Origin: Geothrix campi | GTDB taxonomy: Bacteria > Acidobacteriota > Holophagae > Holophagales > Holophagaceae | Assembly (NCBI RefSeq): GCF_024609265.1 | Contig: NZ_JANHMP010000001.1 | Coordinates: forward strand, 1,426,001 to 1,490,000 | DNA length: 64,000 bases | Direction of reading: 5' to 3' | In this document: piece by piece, positions 54,267-63,527 of the stretch | Layout of the letters: the number at the start of each line of letters is the position of its first letter | Position numbering within the stretch: the stretch's first letter is position 1 | Made by a program: the position numbers and the translations under genes | The notes under the pieces: generated by a model | Seen by the model: the letters and a program-made list of their open reading frames with translations, nothing else | Databases searched by the model: none | Told to the model about the DNA's origin: nothing

Positions 54267-57200
54267 CTAGGTTGTCGGCTGTCCAGACACCCGCGCGAGG
54301 TGGGAGTCATACAGGCGGGTCAGAAACTCCATCAGCACCCATTCGTTTTCCCGGTGGTTCGTCCGCAGCAGGCGGTTGAGGTGCATGTGCGCCAGGCTGC
54401 CGGCGAGGCGATCCAGGTCCTCCTGCAGCAGGCCCTGGTCGAAGGCGGCCCGCAACCGGGACAGGCCGCCGAGTTCAGGGGCGCAGGGCGAGCCCAGAGA
54501 CAGGGGGAACCCCGTCTCCAGCTCCTTCCGCAGGTTCCTGAAGGTCGCTCCCATCTGCGCGCTCAGCGGCCCGGCATCGCCGAATTCCTTCCGGAAGCTG
54601 TCCCGGGTGGCCTGGGCCAACTCCTTGCGCGCGCGCGCGTCCAGGCCGAGGGCCGCCCAGATCGCATCCACCGCGCGGAGGCCCGCCCGCCAGCGCTCCT
54701 CCGGCGTCAGGCCGTTCACGAGGCGGGTCAGGGTTTGTTCGCTGTCGGCCCAGAACCACGCCTCGGCCAGGGCGAACCCGGTAGATCCGCCGTAGCGCTC
54801 GAATTCCGGTTCGAAGGTATCCACCTGCCATTTCCAGAGCAGCCCCGCGGCCCGGTAAGGCTCCAGGTGCTGGTGGAGGAGGGGCAGCAGCTCCGCGAGG
54901 AGCCGATCGGGCCGGCCGTGGAAGCGGAGCCGGAGGTGAGGGGCGGGATCGCGATACCGGATGAAGTGCCAGCGGTCCCAGAGCCCCTGGGTTTGCGTCG
55001 TGCGGAGGAGGGGAGTCAGTTCCATCAGGAGCCGATCCGCACTGGTCGGCCCGCAGTAGAGCTTGAGGTAGAGCCACTCCGAACCCGGCGGGTAGGCCCG
55101 CGGCACGGGAACGTCGGCAAGCGCGGGGAGGGCGCGCGCCCTGGGCCGAGGCGGTGCGATTCCCTCGAAGGGGATGACCAGCTCGTGGGCGAACCGCCCT
55201 TCCGGCGCGGTGACCAGGGCCTGCTCAGGCGCCGGGAAGCATTCCGTGAGGGTGAAGGCGGAGCGCTGGGCCACTAGGTGATGCAGCGTCTCCACCCAGA
55301 GCACCTGGTCCAGGTCCACCAGCAGGCTGTTGTCGGCATCGGTGAGGGTGACGAACCGGGGCAGACGCAGCTGTTCCCGCAGGGCCTGGAAGGCGCCCCA
55401 GGCCCCCGCGCGGGACGCTGCCAACGCCGCCTTCAGTTCCCCAGCTTCGATCCGCCAGCGCGCCTTGCTGAGCACATGGCGTCCGCGCGTGACGCGCGGC
55501 AGGAACGGCTGACCCGCCAGGGCCCCCCAGGACCACCCGCCGGAGCGGCCGTCCTGGTCCTGCAGGTGCGCCAGGAACCGGTAGACCACGGGCCCGCGGG
55601 TAAAGTTGTGCGCCGAGGCCAGGCGGGGGACGACCTCCCGCCCCAGCCGAGCGGAAGCGAGCAGCACGCGCCCGCCTCGCACGGTCAAGCGGAGCTCCGC
55701 AGGCCGGAGGGTCTGCTCCTCCGGCACACCCGCCGTGGCGAGGAACGGGATCTCGTAGTCCCGCAGGGAGGGCCGAGCCAGAACATTGCCCATCCGGCCT
55801 TCGGGCACGTGGACCACTTCGGCGAAGACGGCCTCGGGGCGCAGTGTCTCCTCTTTCCGGAGGTGGCTGCGGAGGGCGTTCTCCAGGTCGGGATCCCCGG
55901 AGGCGAACCGCCCCAGCCACCGCGCGGCCGTGGGGCCCGAATGGTGCTCCATCCAGAACTGGAACTCGCCGCGGTCCAGGGCGGCGGGACTGGCGGCCGC
56001 CAGGCTGGTCAGGGCGGCAAAGGAGGCCGGAAAGGGCTGCGGCTCCGGGTTGGCGAGGGCCTCCACATCGGCATCCGTCAGGTCCCAGGTCAGCGTCTCC
56101 TGCCACCGGGGCAGCTGGGCGAGGAGGAAGCGGTCGCGCTGGGCAAGTGGTTGGGGAGGCGCCGAGGGCTGCAGGGGCAGGCCCTCCAGCAGAGTCCCTT
56201 CCAGGGGTGGCGCTCCGTCGAAGCCGATGCCGCTTTCCTCATCCAGGACCTCGAGCAGCGGCAGCCACCGGGCGCCATAGCGCTCCTCGAAGGCGGCCCG
56301 GAACCGGTCCAGTGGGCCTTCAAGCCGGGGCGGGCTCAACAGGCGCAGCGTTTCGGCCCCTTCCTCCAGGGCCCGGCGCACCCGGGGCGACAGGCGCAGA
56401 TCTGGCGCAGGACGGTGGAGGTCCACCTGGAGGACATCGCGGGTTCCGGGCGGCACCTCCAACTCCGCCAGCGCGGCCAGCTGGCTGGGATAGCCGGCCG
56501 GATGGGACCCGGGGGCCATCGCCTGCAGGGCCTCCAACTCCGCCACCAGCGCGGTCAGCGGCTCGGCCAGCAACTCGGCGCCGGGAGCCGTGACCGGATG
56601 GGCCCGGAGGAAGGCCACCACCTGGCCGACCGGAGCGGGGCTGGTCAGAGGCGGATGGAGCTCGCCGCAGAGCACCTGGGCCTCGATGACCTGATCGAGG
56701 AAAGCCCGGGCTTCGACCGGATCCACCTGCATGTGTTCGGCGAGACGCTGCGTCAGGTCCTCCAGGGGGGCGCCCGCCTGCGCCTGCAGGAGCACGAATG
56801 CGAGGTGGGGCGTGGCCTCCACGGCCTCCAGGTGGTACGTCCGTCCGCCTTCGGCCTGATCCCGGTGTTCGAGGTAGCGGTACCAACCGCCCAGGGCGTG
56901 CAGGCTCGAATTGGGGCGGTACCGGACCTTGGCGCGCACCTCGGGGGCCCGCTCCAGGCGGTCGACGAGGGCTTCCAGGACACCCCAGTCCAGCCGCACG
57001 GCCTTGCGGCTGGCCCGCCACGGAGCCAGCTCGAGGCGGCTCGCAGACCCCCAGGTTCCAAGGGATACGCCGGCGAACAGGCCGAAGGGCGTCGCGCGAC
57101 TGCTCATGCGGCTGAGGTACCTTAGCAAGGCCTGTTCCATGTTGCGGGCCGCGGTTCCCTCCAGGGTGCCGGCCAGCCAAGCCTCCAGCCGCGCGGCAAG

Positions 57201-57422
57201 ATCCGGAGAAGCCAGGGCCAGGGCCTCCCGCACGGCCGCGCCGCTGGCCAGTTCGCGAAGGGTTTGGCGCATGGCCTCCCGGTTGCCTTCCAGATGGAGC
57301 TCGGTGGGCCCTGCCCCGCCGGCGTCCTGCGCCAGGCTTCGGGGGAGGAGTGCGTCCAGAGGCAGGCTCGGGCTGCGAAGCACAAAAAAATCAGCGGTTT
57401 GGCAGGTGGGCTGCGGTGCCAT
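54267..57422 (-). CDS. Class I lanthipeptide dehydratase (LanB, full length)
   Basis: 1051 aa from the ATG at 57422. The N-terminal two thirds (about 40-700) match the glutamylation domain: RYLSRMSSRATPFGLFAGVSLG is a core LanB motif, and FVTLTDADNSLLVDL lies further on. The C-terminal part (783-1051) is the elimination domain, WLYLKLYCGPTSADRLL and HFIRYRDPAPHLRLRFHG. LanB enzymes transfer Glu from Glu-tRNA to Ser/Thr of a precursor and eliminate it to give dehydroalanine or dehydrobutyrine. It is a complete LanB, not split as in thiopeptide clusters. No LanC, protease or exporter gene is within reach in the window. Divergent from the Ser/Thr-rich peptide at 57621. Confidence 0.9.
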   Translation of the reverse strand: MAPQPTCQTADFFVLRSPSLPLDALLPRSLAQDAGGAGPTELHLEGNREAMRQTLRELASGAAVREALALASPDLAARLEAWLAGTLEGTAARNMEQALLRYLSRMSSRATPFGLFAGVSLGTWGSASRLELAPWRASRKAVRLDWGVLEALVDRLERAPEVRAKVRYRPNSSLHALGGWYRYLEHRDQAEGGRTYHLEAVEATPHLAFVLLQAQAGAPLEDLTQRLAEHMQVDPVEARAFLDQVIEAQVLCGELHPPLTSPAPVGQVVAFLRAHPVTAPGAELLAEPLTALVAELEALQAMAPGSHPAGYPSQLAALAELEVPPGTRDVLQVDLHRPAPDLRLSPRVRRALEEGAETLRLLSPPRLEGPLDRFRAAFEERYGARWLPLLEVLDEESGIGFDGAPPLEGTLLEGLPLQPSAPPQPLAQRDRFLLAQLPRWQETLTWDLTDADVEALANPEPQPFPASFAALTSLAAASPAALDRGEFQFWMEHHSGPTAARWLGRFASGDPDLENALRSHLRKEETLRPEAVFAEVVHVPEGRMGNVLARPSLRDYEIPFLATAGVPEEQTLRPAELRLTVRGGRVLLASARLGREVVPRLASAHNFTRGPVVYRFLAHLQDQDGRSGGWSWGALAGQPFLPRVTRGRHVLSKARWRIEAGELKAALAASRAGAWGAFQALREQLRLPRFVTLTDADNSLLVDLDQVLWVETLHHLVAQRSAFTLTECFPAPEQALVTAPEGRFAHELVIPFEGIAPPRPRARALPALADVPVPRAYPPGSEWLYLKLYCGPTSADRLLMELTPLLRTTQTQGLWDRWHFIRYRDPAPHLRLRFHGRPDRLLAELLPLLHQHLEPYRAAGLLWKWQVDTFEPEFERYGGSTGFALAEAWFWADSEQTLTRLVNGLTPEERWRAGLRAVDAIWAALGLDARARKELAQATRDSFRKEFGDAGPLSAQMGATFRNLRKELETGFPLSLGSPCAPELGGLSRLRAAFDQGLLQEDLDRLAGSLAHMHLNRLLRTNHRENEWVLMEFLTRLYDSHLARVSGQPTT

Positions 57423-57620
57423 GCAGGCTTCTTTCTCGGGGCGGACCCGTTCAAGACAACACTGCCCGATCGAGGGGAACCCCGAAACCCCGAATGGTGG
57501 CACTTGGGGGTCCCAACGGTTGGAGGTGTGTTTACATACCGTTTATGGAAAGGCATTGGCTGGCGTTTAGGTTGGGCTCACAAACAAGGTCGCGCCCCGC
57601 GGCGTTACCTGGGAGTTCCC
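57423..57620. promoter_or_regulatory. Divergent promoter region with repeated GTT motifs (candidate LytTR sites)
   Basis: Between the dehydratase and the precursor peptide. ACGGTTGGA (57516), ACCGTTTAT (57538) and GGCGTTTAG (57562) start 22 and 24 bases apart, roughly two helical turns, and ACCGTTTAT fits the LytTR-domain consensus [TA][AC][CA]GTTN[AG][TG] at every position; the flanking ones fit only in part. A further GGCGTTACC is at 57601. TTTACA at 57531 could be a -35. This arrangement suggests control by the LytTR regulator encoded at 58877. Confidence 0.4.
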
Positions 57621-57779
57621 ATGAACACCACCCTTTCCTTCCGCAAAGAATCCATTCAGCGTTCGAGCAATGCCAGCGAAGCAGCGAGCCAGCCCGTCGG
57701 CTTCACCGAGAGCCAAGGTTCAAAGCATGCCCGTGACCGGTGGTACCCGACTCTCACCACTTCACTCACGACGATCTAG
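57621..57779 (+). CDS. Ser/Thr-rich, cysteine-free candidate precursor peptide of the LanB
   Basis: 52 codons from an ATG with GGGAG before it. The start MNTTLSFRKESIQ resembles the LxLxKETI-type leader of class I lanthipeptide precursors known mainly from Bacteroidota. 17 of 52 residues are Ser or Thr, six of them in the last nine positions (TLTTSLTTI), and there is no Cys. With LanB next door the Ser/Thr would be dehydrated; without Cys no lanthionine ring can form within the peptide. It is 43 bases before the sensor kinase gene on the same strand, so a peptide-kinase-regulator operon is likely. The assignment is inference from position, composition and leader. Confidence 0.55.
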   Translation: MNTTLSFRKESIQRSSNASEAASQPVGFTESQGSKHARDRWYPTLTTSLTTI

Positions 57780-57822
57780 TGACGATCACCATGGGCTCGC
57801 CGAACCAGGGGATGGAGGTGTC

Positions 57823-58876
57823 ATGGGCTCGGCGAACCCTTGGATTTCTGCGTTTCCGCTGGCCAAGAACTGGCGGGTCCTCGGAGTCAGCTACTCGCTT
57901 TGGGTCATCTTTCTGTTGTACGGCCTCTGGTCGTCCCATCGGATCGGCTCCGGATGGTGGTGGGCCAGCGCCTTTTCCTCTCCGCTCACTCACATCGGGG
58001 CTTTTGCGTTCCTGGCCCCTCTGCCCTGGATTCTGCCCCGCCGACTCTCCTCTCCCTGGAGCTTCGTGCTGGGGTTCATCCTTTCGGTGCTTGCCTGTGA
58101 ATCTGTCTCGGCTCTGCTTCCCGTCATTGATGCCTGGCTGCTTACCCGGGGGGGCGTCCAATTCAACCTGGGCCGGCTCGTGCAACTCTACATCTCGCTC
58201 GTGGGGCCGGCCATGATGGTCGTGGGAGGACTTGTCGCCGCACGGGCCCGTTCGGAGGAGCTTCGGGAGGCCTCTGTCGCCGAAGCCCAGATCGCCAAGA
58301 ATCGGCTGCTCCAGAGCCAGATCCATCCGCATGTGCTGTTCAATGCGCTGAACGGCTTGGCCGAGCTCGTCCACAAGGACGCCAAGGCCGCCGAGGGCGC
58401 CATCCGCCACCTTTCCGACCTGCTCCGACGCATCCTGGTGGCCTCTGAGCACGTGCGCCTGCCCCTTGGGGAAGAGCGGAAGATCGTGGCGGATTTCCTG
58501 GCCCTGGAGGCGATCCGGCTGGGCGACCGGCTCAGGGTTGTCTGGGAGTGGGAAGAAGGCCTCGACTCGATCGAACTGCCGCCCCTGCTCCTCCAGCCCC
58601 TGGTGGAAAATGCCATCAAGCACGGCATCGCCCCCAGCATCCCGGGTGGCGACCTGATCCTCCGGGCTCGGTCCAAGGATGGGGCGATCTTCCTGGAAGT
58701 CTGGAATTCCGGGCAGCCCTACCCCATGCATAGCAACGGAAGCGGCATCGGGGTGAAGAACCTGCGCTCGCGGTTGGCCCTGCACTTCGGCGGCGCCGCC
58801 CGGTTGTCCATCGGCCCCTCTGGCCAGGGCACGCTCGCGTGCATTCGATTCGAGGCAACCCAAGTAGAATTCAGCC

Positions 58877-58905
<29 letters not shown>
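57823..58905 (+). CDS. LytS/YehU-type sensor histidine kinase
   Basis: 360 aa from the ATG at 57823 (GGAGGTG eight bases before). Four hydrophobic helices in the first 142 residues (17-35, 54-70, 80-100, 120-140) without a large extracytoplasmic domain. The His_kinase segment LQSQIHPHVLFNALNGLAEL holds the phospho-acceptor His170 (usual form QINPHFLFN). N-box PLVENAIKHGI and G-box GSGIGVKNLRSRL follow. Typical of kinases that sense peptides or the membrane state and act on LytTR regulators; its 3' end overlaps the regulator gene by 29 bases. A near copy of its first 16 bases lies 32 bases upstream in another frame. Confidence 0.9.
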
Positions 58906-59617
<712 letters not shown>

Positions 59618-59626
59618 AGCAGCCTG

Positions 59627-59640
59627 GCCCACAGGTGGGC
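59627..59640. terminator. Small palindrome between convergent genes
   Basis: GCCCAC-AG-GTGGGC in the 41-base gap between the LytTR regulator and the DUF885 gene. Short stem and no T-run; weak terminator at best. Confidence 0.3.
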
Positions 59641-59658
59641 GCCTGCGGTGGGCCGTTC

Positions 59659-60891
59659 CTATAGCCCCAGCCCCCTGGGCAGGCGCGGGCTGGAGATGAG
59701 GTCGAGGAACAACTCCCAGCGCCGCTCCGGCGCTGCCACGGTGCCCCCCTGCTGCTCGACCCAGGCCCGCACGAGGTGCTCCCCAAGGTTGTAGTTGATG
59801 ACGTAGCTGCGGTAGGTGTCGATGAACCGGAGCCGCTGGGCGGCCTGGGCCGGAGTTCGCAGGGAGTACCGAACCAGGAACGCCTCGGCCCCGGCGCGGT
59901 CGAGGTCGCCATCCAGGTAGCCGCGGGCGGCCTCGTTATCAGCAAAGGCCAGCACCTTCATCTCGGACTGAACCTGCGCCCAGCGCTCCGCCTCGGCCGG
60001 ATCAAGACCCGCCAGCGGGAAGAGCACATCACGTTCGAAGGCCAGCCTCTCCTCACCCGGGAACGCGACCTCGATGCCGAAGTTGGCGGTGCCTTCGGCG
60101 ATCAGAGACTGGGGCGAGAACAGCGGATAGACCGTGAATTCGACCCACCCCCGGCCCCCCGGCGGGGCCTGGGCGAACCGTTGCTCCAGCAGGGCGTTGT
60201 AGACATGGTGCCCCGGATAGCCCTCGTGGGCGGCCAGGTCCAGGGCCCGGTCCATGGCGATGGGCAGATCCAGGTTCACCTGGATCACGGAGGTTCCGCC
60301 GCCCTGGTACCAGTTGTAGGCGGACCAGGATTTGCCCGTGACGTACTCCACGCGGAAGCGCTCGGAGGTCGGCAGGAGCACTTGGCGCCGCGTGCGCTCG
60401 CGGGCCTCGGCAATGGCCGCCTGGAAGACCGCGTCGACGCGCTCAGCGGGCACGAGGATCCGCTCGCGGGCCTGCTGGTAGCGGCCCTGGACGGAACCGG
60501 GGCCTGGTAGCACCTGCTCCAGGCGGGCCAGGGCGGCTTCGAAGGTGGCGCTGGGCGTGCGCGGCGGCCGGACCTGGTAGAGGGCTTCGGCCTCGTCATC
60601 GAAGCTGAAGCGCTGGCCCTCCAGGCGGGCCAGATGCGCCGCCACGGCCTCCAGCTGGCCCAGGAGGTAGTCACGCCGCAGCGCCTCCTCGACCGGTACT
60701 GCCGAGGCGGTGACGCCGGCCAGCAAGCGCCGGACCTCGGCTCTCAGTTTGGATAGGGCGCAGGGGCTTCCCGCCTCCGCAGCCTCCTTCCACGCCGGCG
60801 GCCCGTAATAGGCGTCCACAAAATCGGCGTCATGGCGCCCGACCGCCAGCACCAGCTTCACGTAGTCCGTGGCCCAACCTGCCAGTGTCAT
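59659..60891 (-). CDS. DUF885 family protein (metallopeptidase-like)
   Basis: 410 aa from the ATG at 60891 (an in-frame ATG eight codons earlier is possible). AAHEGYPGHHVYNAL has the HExxxHH zinc-site pattern of the DUF885 family, and LIAEGTANFGIEVAFPG supplies the downstream Glu. DGDLDRAGAEAFLVRYSL and RFIDTYRSYVINYNLGEHLV follow as in family members. No signal peptide. Function in the family is not established, but a zinc carboxypeptidase or hydrolase role is likely. Shares a bidirectional terminator with HU. Confidence 0.82.
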   Translation of the reverse strand: MTLAGWATDYVKLVLAVGRHDADFVDAYYGPPAWKEAAEAGSPCALSKLRAEVRRLLAGVTASAVPVEEALRRDYLLGQLEAVAAHLARLEGQRFSFDDEAEALYQVRPPRTPSATFEAALARLEQVLPGPGSVQGRYQQARERILVPAERVDAVFQAAIAEARERTRRQVLLPTSERFRVEYVTGKSWSAYNWYQGGGTSVIQVNLDLPIAMDRALDLAAHEGYPGHHVYNALLEQRFAQAPPGGRGWVEFTVYPLFSPQSLIAEGTANFGIEVAFPGEERLAFERDVLFPLAGLDPAEAERWAQVQSEMKVLAFADNEAARGYLDGDLDRAGAEAFLVRYSLRTPAQAAQRLRFIDTYRSYVINYNLGEHLVRAWVEQQGGTVAAPERRWELFLDLISSPRLPRGLGL

Positions 60892-60949
60892 GTGCTTCCG
60901 CCCCCCACGCCTCATCGCTCGGTCATCCAGGGACTCTACCCGCCCGGAC

Positions 60950-60984
60950 AGAAAAGAAGGGGGCCGGCGGCCCCCTTCTTTTCT
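60950..60984. terminator. Strong hairpin downstream of the HU gene
   Basis: Perfect 16-bp stem AGAAAAGAAGGGGGCC / GGCCCCCTTCTTTTCT with loop GGC. Read on the minus strand the 3' arm ends in CTTCTTTTCT, a good terminator for HU, whose stop is 15 bases upstream. Confidence 0.9.
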
Positions 60985-60998
60985 ACTCGACCTATCGA

Positions 60999-61322
60999 CT
61001 ACTTCTTCTTGCCCTTGGGAGCGGCCTTCTTCGCGGCCTTGGGCTTGGCAGTCTTGGCGGCCTTCGAGGCCTTGAAGCTCATCGACTTCGAGGCGGCGAT
61101 CTTGATCGGGAGGCCGGTCTGGGGGTTGCGACCCGTGCGGGCCTTGCGGGACTTCTGGCTGAAGGTGCCGAAGCCAACCAGCGTCACCTTGCCGCCCTTG
61201 CCGACGTGACCGGCGATGGACTCGAGGAAGCAGCCGATGGCAGCAGCTGCGGCAGCCTTGGTGATGTCGGCAGTCTTGGCGACGGCATCGACGAGTTCAG
61301 CCTTGGTGAGGTTCTCGGCCAT
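60999..61322 (-). CDS. HU-family DNA-binding protein with Lys/Ala tail
   Basis: 107 aa. Residues 1-85 are HU: MAENLTKAELVDAVA, GKVTLVGFGTFSQKSRKARTGRNPQTG (DNA-binding arm) and PIKIAASKSMSFKASKA. The last 25 residues are Lys/Ala/Pro-rich (AKTAKPKAAKKAAPKGKKK), like the tails of HU in actinobacteria and some Acidobacteriota, and should add non-specific DNA binding. Single-gene unit with its own strong terminator. Confidence 0.95.
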   Translation of the reverse strand: MAENLTKAELVDAVAKTADITKAAAAAAIGCFLESIAGHVGKGGKVTLVGFGTFSQKSRKARTGRNPQTGLPIKIAASKSMSFKASKAAKTAKPKAAKKAAPKGKKK

Positions 61323-61400
61323 GTTGCTGGCCTCCTGATTGAGAGCGCCATCGGGCGCTGAGTGATTGGTCGCTTGGATCTTGACTTAAATTCGCGCCAG

Positions 61401-61431
61401 TTCAAGTACAGAAAATTTCCATTTTCTTGAA
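61401..61431. promoter_or_regulatory. A/T-rich nested inverted repeat upstream of HU
   Basis: AGAAAAT (61410-61416) and ATTTTCT (61421-61427) around TTCC, nested in TTCAAG (61401) / CTTGAA (61426-61431). It lies 79-109 bases before the HU start and seven bases after the stop of the gene at 61438. It may end the upstream transcript or be an operator of the HU promoter; TTGAAC on the minus strand could be a -35. Confidence 0.45.
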
Positions 61432-61437
61432 CCGGGG

Positions 61438-61920
61438 CTACCTCTCCTTCAGGATCTGGGCCGCCTGAGCGGCCTCGACCCCCAGGATCGAGGCCGCCGC
61501 TTCCATGGTCCACCCTGCCTCGATGGCCCTGGAAAGGAAGCCCCAGCGGGCCATTCGCAAGGCTTCCACGGTGTGTCCATCCCCCTGCCCATCCTCCGCG
61601 AGCAGGGCCTTGAACAGCAGTCTCTCCAGGGCCACACCCAGTTCTGGCGGGGCCTCGCCTTGGACCTTCAGGGGCGCCGCCAGGACACGGACGATGCCCC
61701 CAGCCTGAGTGACCACGCCACGGCGTTGGAGCTTCAGGAGCGTCCCATAGAGGCGCCGGGCCAGGCGGCCCTTGGCTCCCCGGCTGGATCGCCTCGAGAC
61801 CAGGAGCACGGCGAAATGGTCCAGCAGCGCCCGACGGGCCACGCCACTGGGGTAGAGGTCCGCGAGGACCTGGCGGACCCACGCTCCGCTGAGCCTTCCG
61901 ACGGCCACCCCCACCTCCAC
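61438..61920 (-). CDS. Protein of unknown function (160 aa)
   Basis: No family recognised. Mainly helical and Arg/Leu/Ala-rich (VRQVLADLYPSGVARRALLDHFAVLL, RRLYGTLLKLQRRGVV), with a C-terminal helix-turn-helix-like end (WTMEAAASILGVEAAQAAQILKER), so DNA binding is possible. Starts are GTG only: 61920, or 61908 with GGAGG well placed before it. Upstream of HU on the same strand. Confidence 0.5.
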   Translation of the reverse strand: MEVGVAVGRLSGAWVRQVLADLYPSGVARRALLDHFAVLLVSRRSSRGAKGRLARRLYGTLLKLQRRGVVTQAGGIVRVLAAPLKVQGEAPPELGVALERLLFKALLAEDGQGDGHTVEALRMARWGFLSRAIEAGWTMEAAASILGVEAAQAAQILKER

Positions 61921-62155
61921 CAGACATCGTCCACCGATTGGTGGCGGATGGGCCCGCGAAGGCCCCCGCTACCCTGAATCCGCCATAATCCGTCCCGAGG
62001 GCTGGTTCGTAGCTGCTTCCCATGGTGACTGCGACCAAGGCTGGCGATTGGAAAGAACCCATGCCCTTCCCGAGGCATGCGGGTATGGTGGTGGGGAACC
62101 AAACCCAGGCATCTTCTAAGCGGGGTTCGCCTCGTTTCTTTCTCAGGAGCTCTCA

Positions 62156-63517
62156 ATGCGATTAGGGTTGTTGACCATCTTCACTCTGGGGGCTGCCTTG
62201 GTGGCTGGCCCGGCCGCACCGGCCAAGCGCCCATCCTGGCGCCTGCCCATCGAAGTGAAGACCCTGCCCAACGGCCTGACCATCGTGGTCTCTGAGGACC
62301 ACTCCCTGCCGACCGTGGGGGTCAGCGTGGTCTATCGCGTGGGGATGCGGCTCGAGCCGAAGGGGCGGACCGGCTTCGCCCACCTCTTCGAGCACATGAT
62401 GTTCCAGGGAACGCCGGTCGCCCCCAAGGGTGTGTTCGATCGCGTGATCCAGGGCGGGGGCGGCCTCAACAACGGCTCCACCCGTTACGACTTCACCAAC
62501 TACATCGAATCGGCCCCCGTCTCGGCCCTGGAGCCGATCCTCTGGCTGGAGGCCGATCGCCTCAAGGCCCTGGATTTCTCCCCGCAGAACCTGAAGAACC
62601 AGCAGGAGGTGGTGAAGGAGGAGATCCGGGTCAACGTCAAGAACCAGCCCTATGGCACCTTCTGGCTGGATCTGCCCGGGGCGGCGTACTCCCGCTGGGA
62701 GAACAACCATGACGGGTATGGCTCCTTCGAGGACCTGGATCACGCGGACCTGAAGGACGTGCAGGCCTTCCACAGCACCTACTACACCCCCAGCAACGCC
62801 GTGCTGGGCATCGCCGGCGACGTCAAGCCCACAGAGGTCTTCGCCCTGGTCGAAAAATATTTCGCCAGCATTCCCGGGAAACCCAAGCCAGCCCTGCCGG
62901 ACCTCAAAGAGCCGCTGAACACGACGGAGATCCGCCAGGTCAAGACGGATGCCCTGGCCCGGGTGCCGGCGGTGGCCGTGGGCTGGAAGATGCCCGCGCG
63001 GGGCAGCCGAGACCACGCTCCGGCCGCTGTCCTGGCCGAGCTGCTCATCGGCGGGGACGCCTCCCGGATCTACCTCGGCCTGGTGAAGGGCAAGGAGCTG
63101 CTGCTGAACGCGAGCGGCGGGCTCAACTTCCCCTTGGGCGGGGCCTGGGACTACGACGGCCAGACGCTGTTCAGCCTGTTCTCCCTCTACAAGCCCAATG
63201 CGGACGCCGACAAGGTGCTGGCCGCCATCGACGAGGTCATCGCCGCCATCGCGAGCCAGGGCGTCACGTCCGCGGAGCTGGAACGGACCAAGACCAAGAT
63301 GCTCGCCGATTTCTATGCGGGCCTGGAGATCCCCCTCTCCCGTGCCGACGCCCTGGCCAAGGCCCAGGCCCTCTGGGGCAGCGCCGCCCAGCTCAACGAA
63401 ATCCCCGGGCTCATCGAGGGGGTGACCGCGGACGACCTCAAGCGGGTCGCCGCCACCTACCTGACCCATCCCAATCGCACCGTCATCGACTATCACACCG
63501 CCACGGCGAAGCCCTGA
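62156..63517 (+). CDS. M16 family zinc peptidase (active subunit)
   Basis: 453 aa. Signal peptide (MRLGLLTIFTLGAALVAG). Inverted zinc motif HLFEHMMF (HxxEH) followed about 75 residues later by the second Glu in VVKEEIRVN. GGLNNGSTRYDFTNY and YYTPSNAVLGIAGDV are family motifs. Periplasmic by signal peptide. AGGAG precedes the ATG. A second M16 gene without the zinc motif starts ten bases after it, the usual two-subunit arrangement. Confidence 0.93.
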   Translation: MRLGLLTIFTLGAALVAGPAAPAKRPSWRLPIEVKTLPNGLTIVVSEDHSLPTVGVSVVYRVGMRLEPKGRTGFAHLFEHMMFQGTPVAPKGVFDRVIQGGGGLNNGSTRYDFTNYIESAPVSALEPILWLEADRLKALDFSPQNLKNQQEVVKEEIRVNVKNQPYGTFWLDLPGAAYSRWENNHDGYGSFEDLDHADLKDVQAFHSTYYTPSNAVLGIAGDVKPTEVFALVEKYFASIPGKPKPALPDLKEPLNTTEIRQVKTDALARVPAVAVGWKMPARGSRDHAPAAVLAELLIGGDASRIYLGLVKGKELLLNASGGLNFPLGGAWDYDGQTLFSLFSLYKPNADADKVLAAIDEVIAAIASQGVTSAELERTKTKMLADFYAGLEIPLSRADALAKAQALWGSAAQLNEIPGLIEGVTADDLKRVAATYLTHPNRTVIDYHTATAKP

Positions 63518-63527
63518 GGAGCCGGAC

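Noticed and set aside
57740..58216. Frame starting before the kinase and overlapping it
   Set aside because: It is out of the kinase frame; the kinase has TM helices, H-, N- and G-boxes and the good ribosome site.
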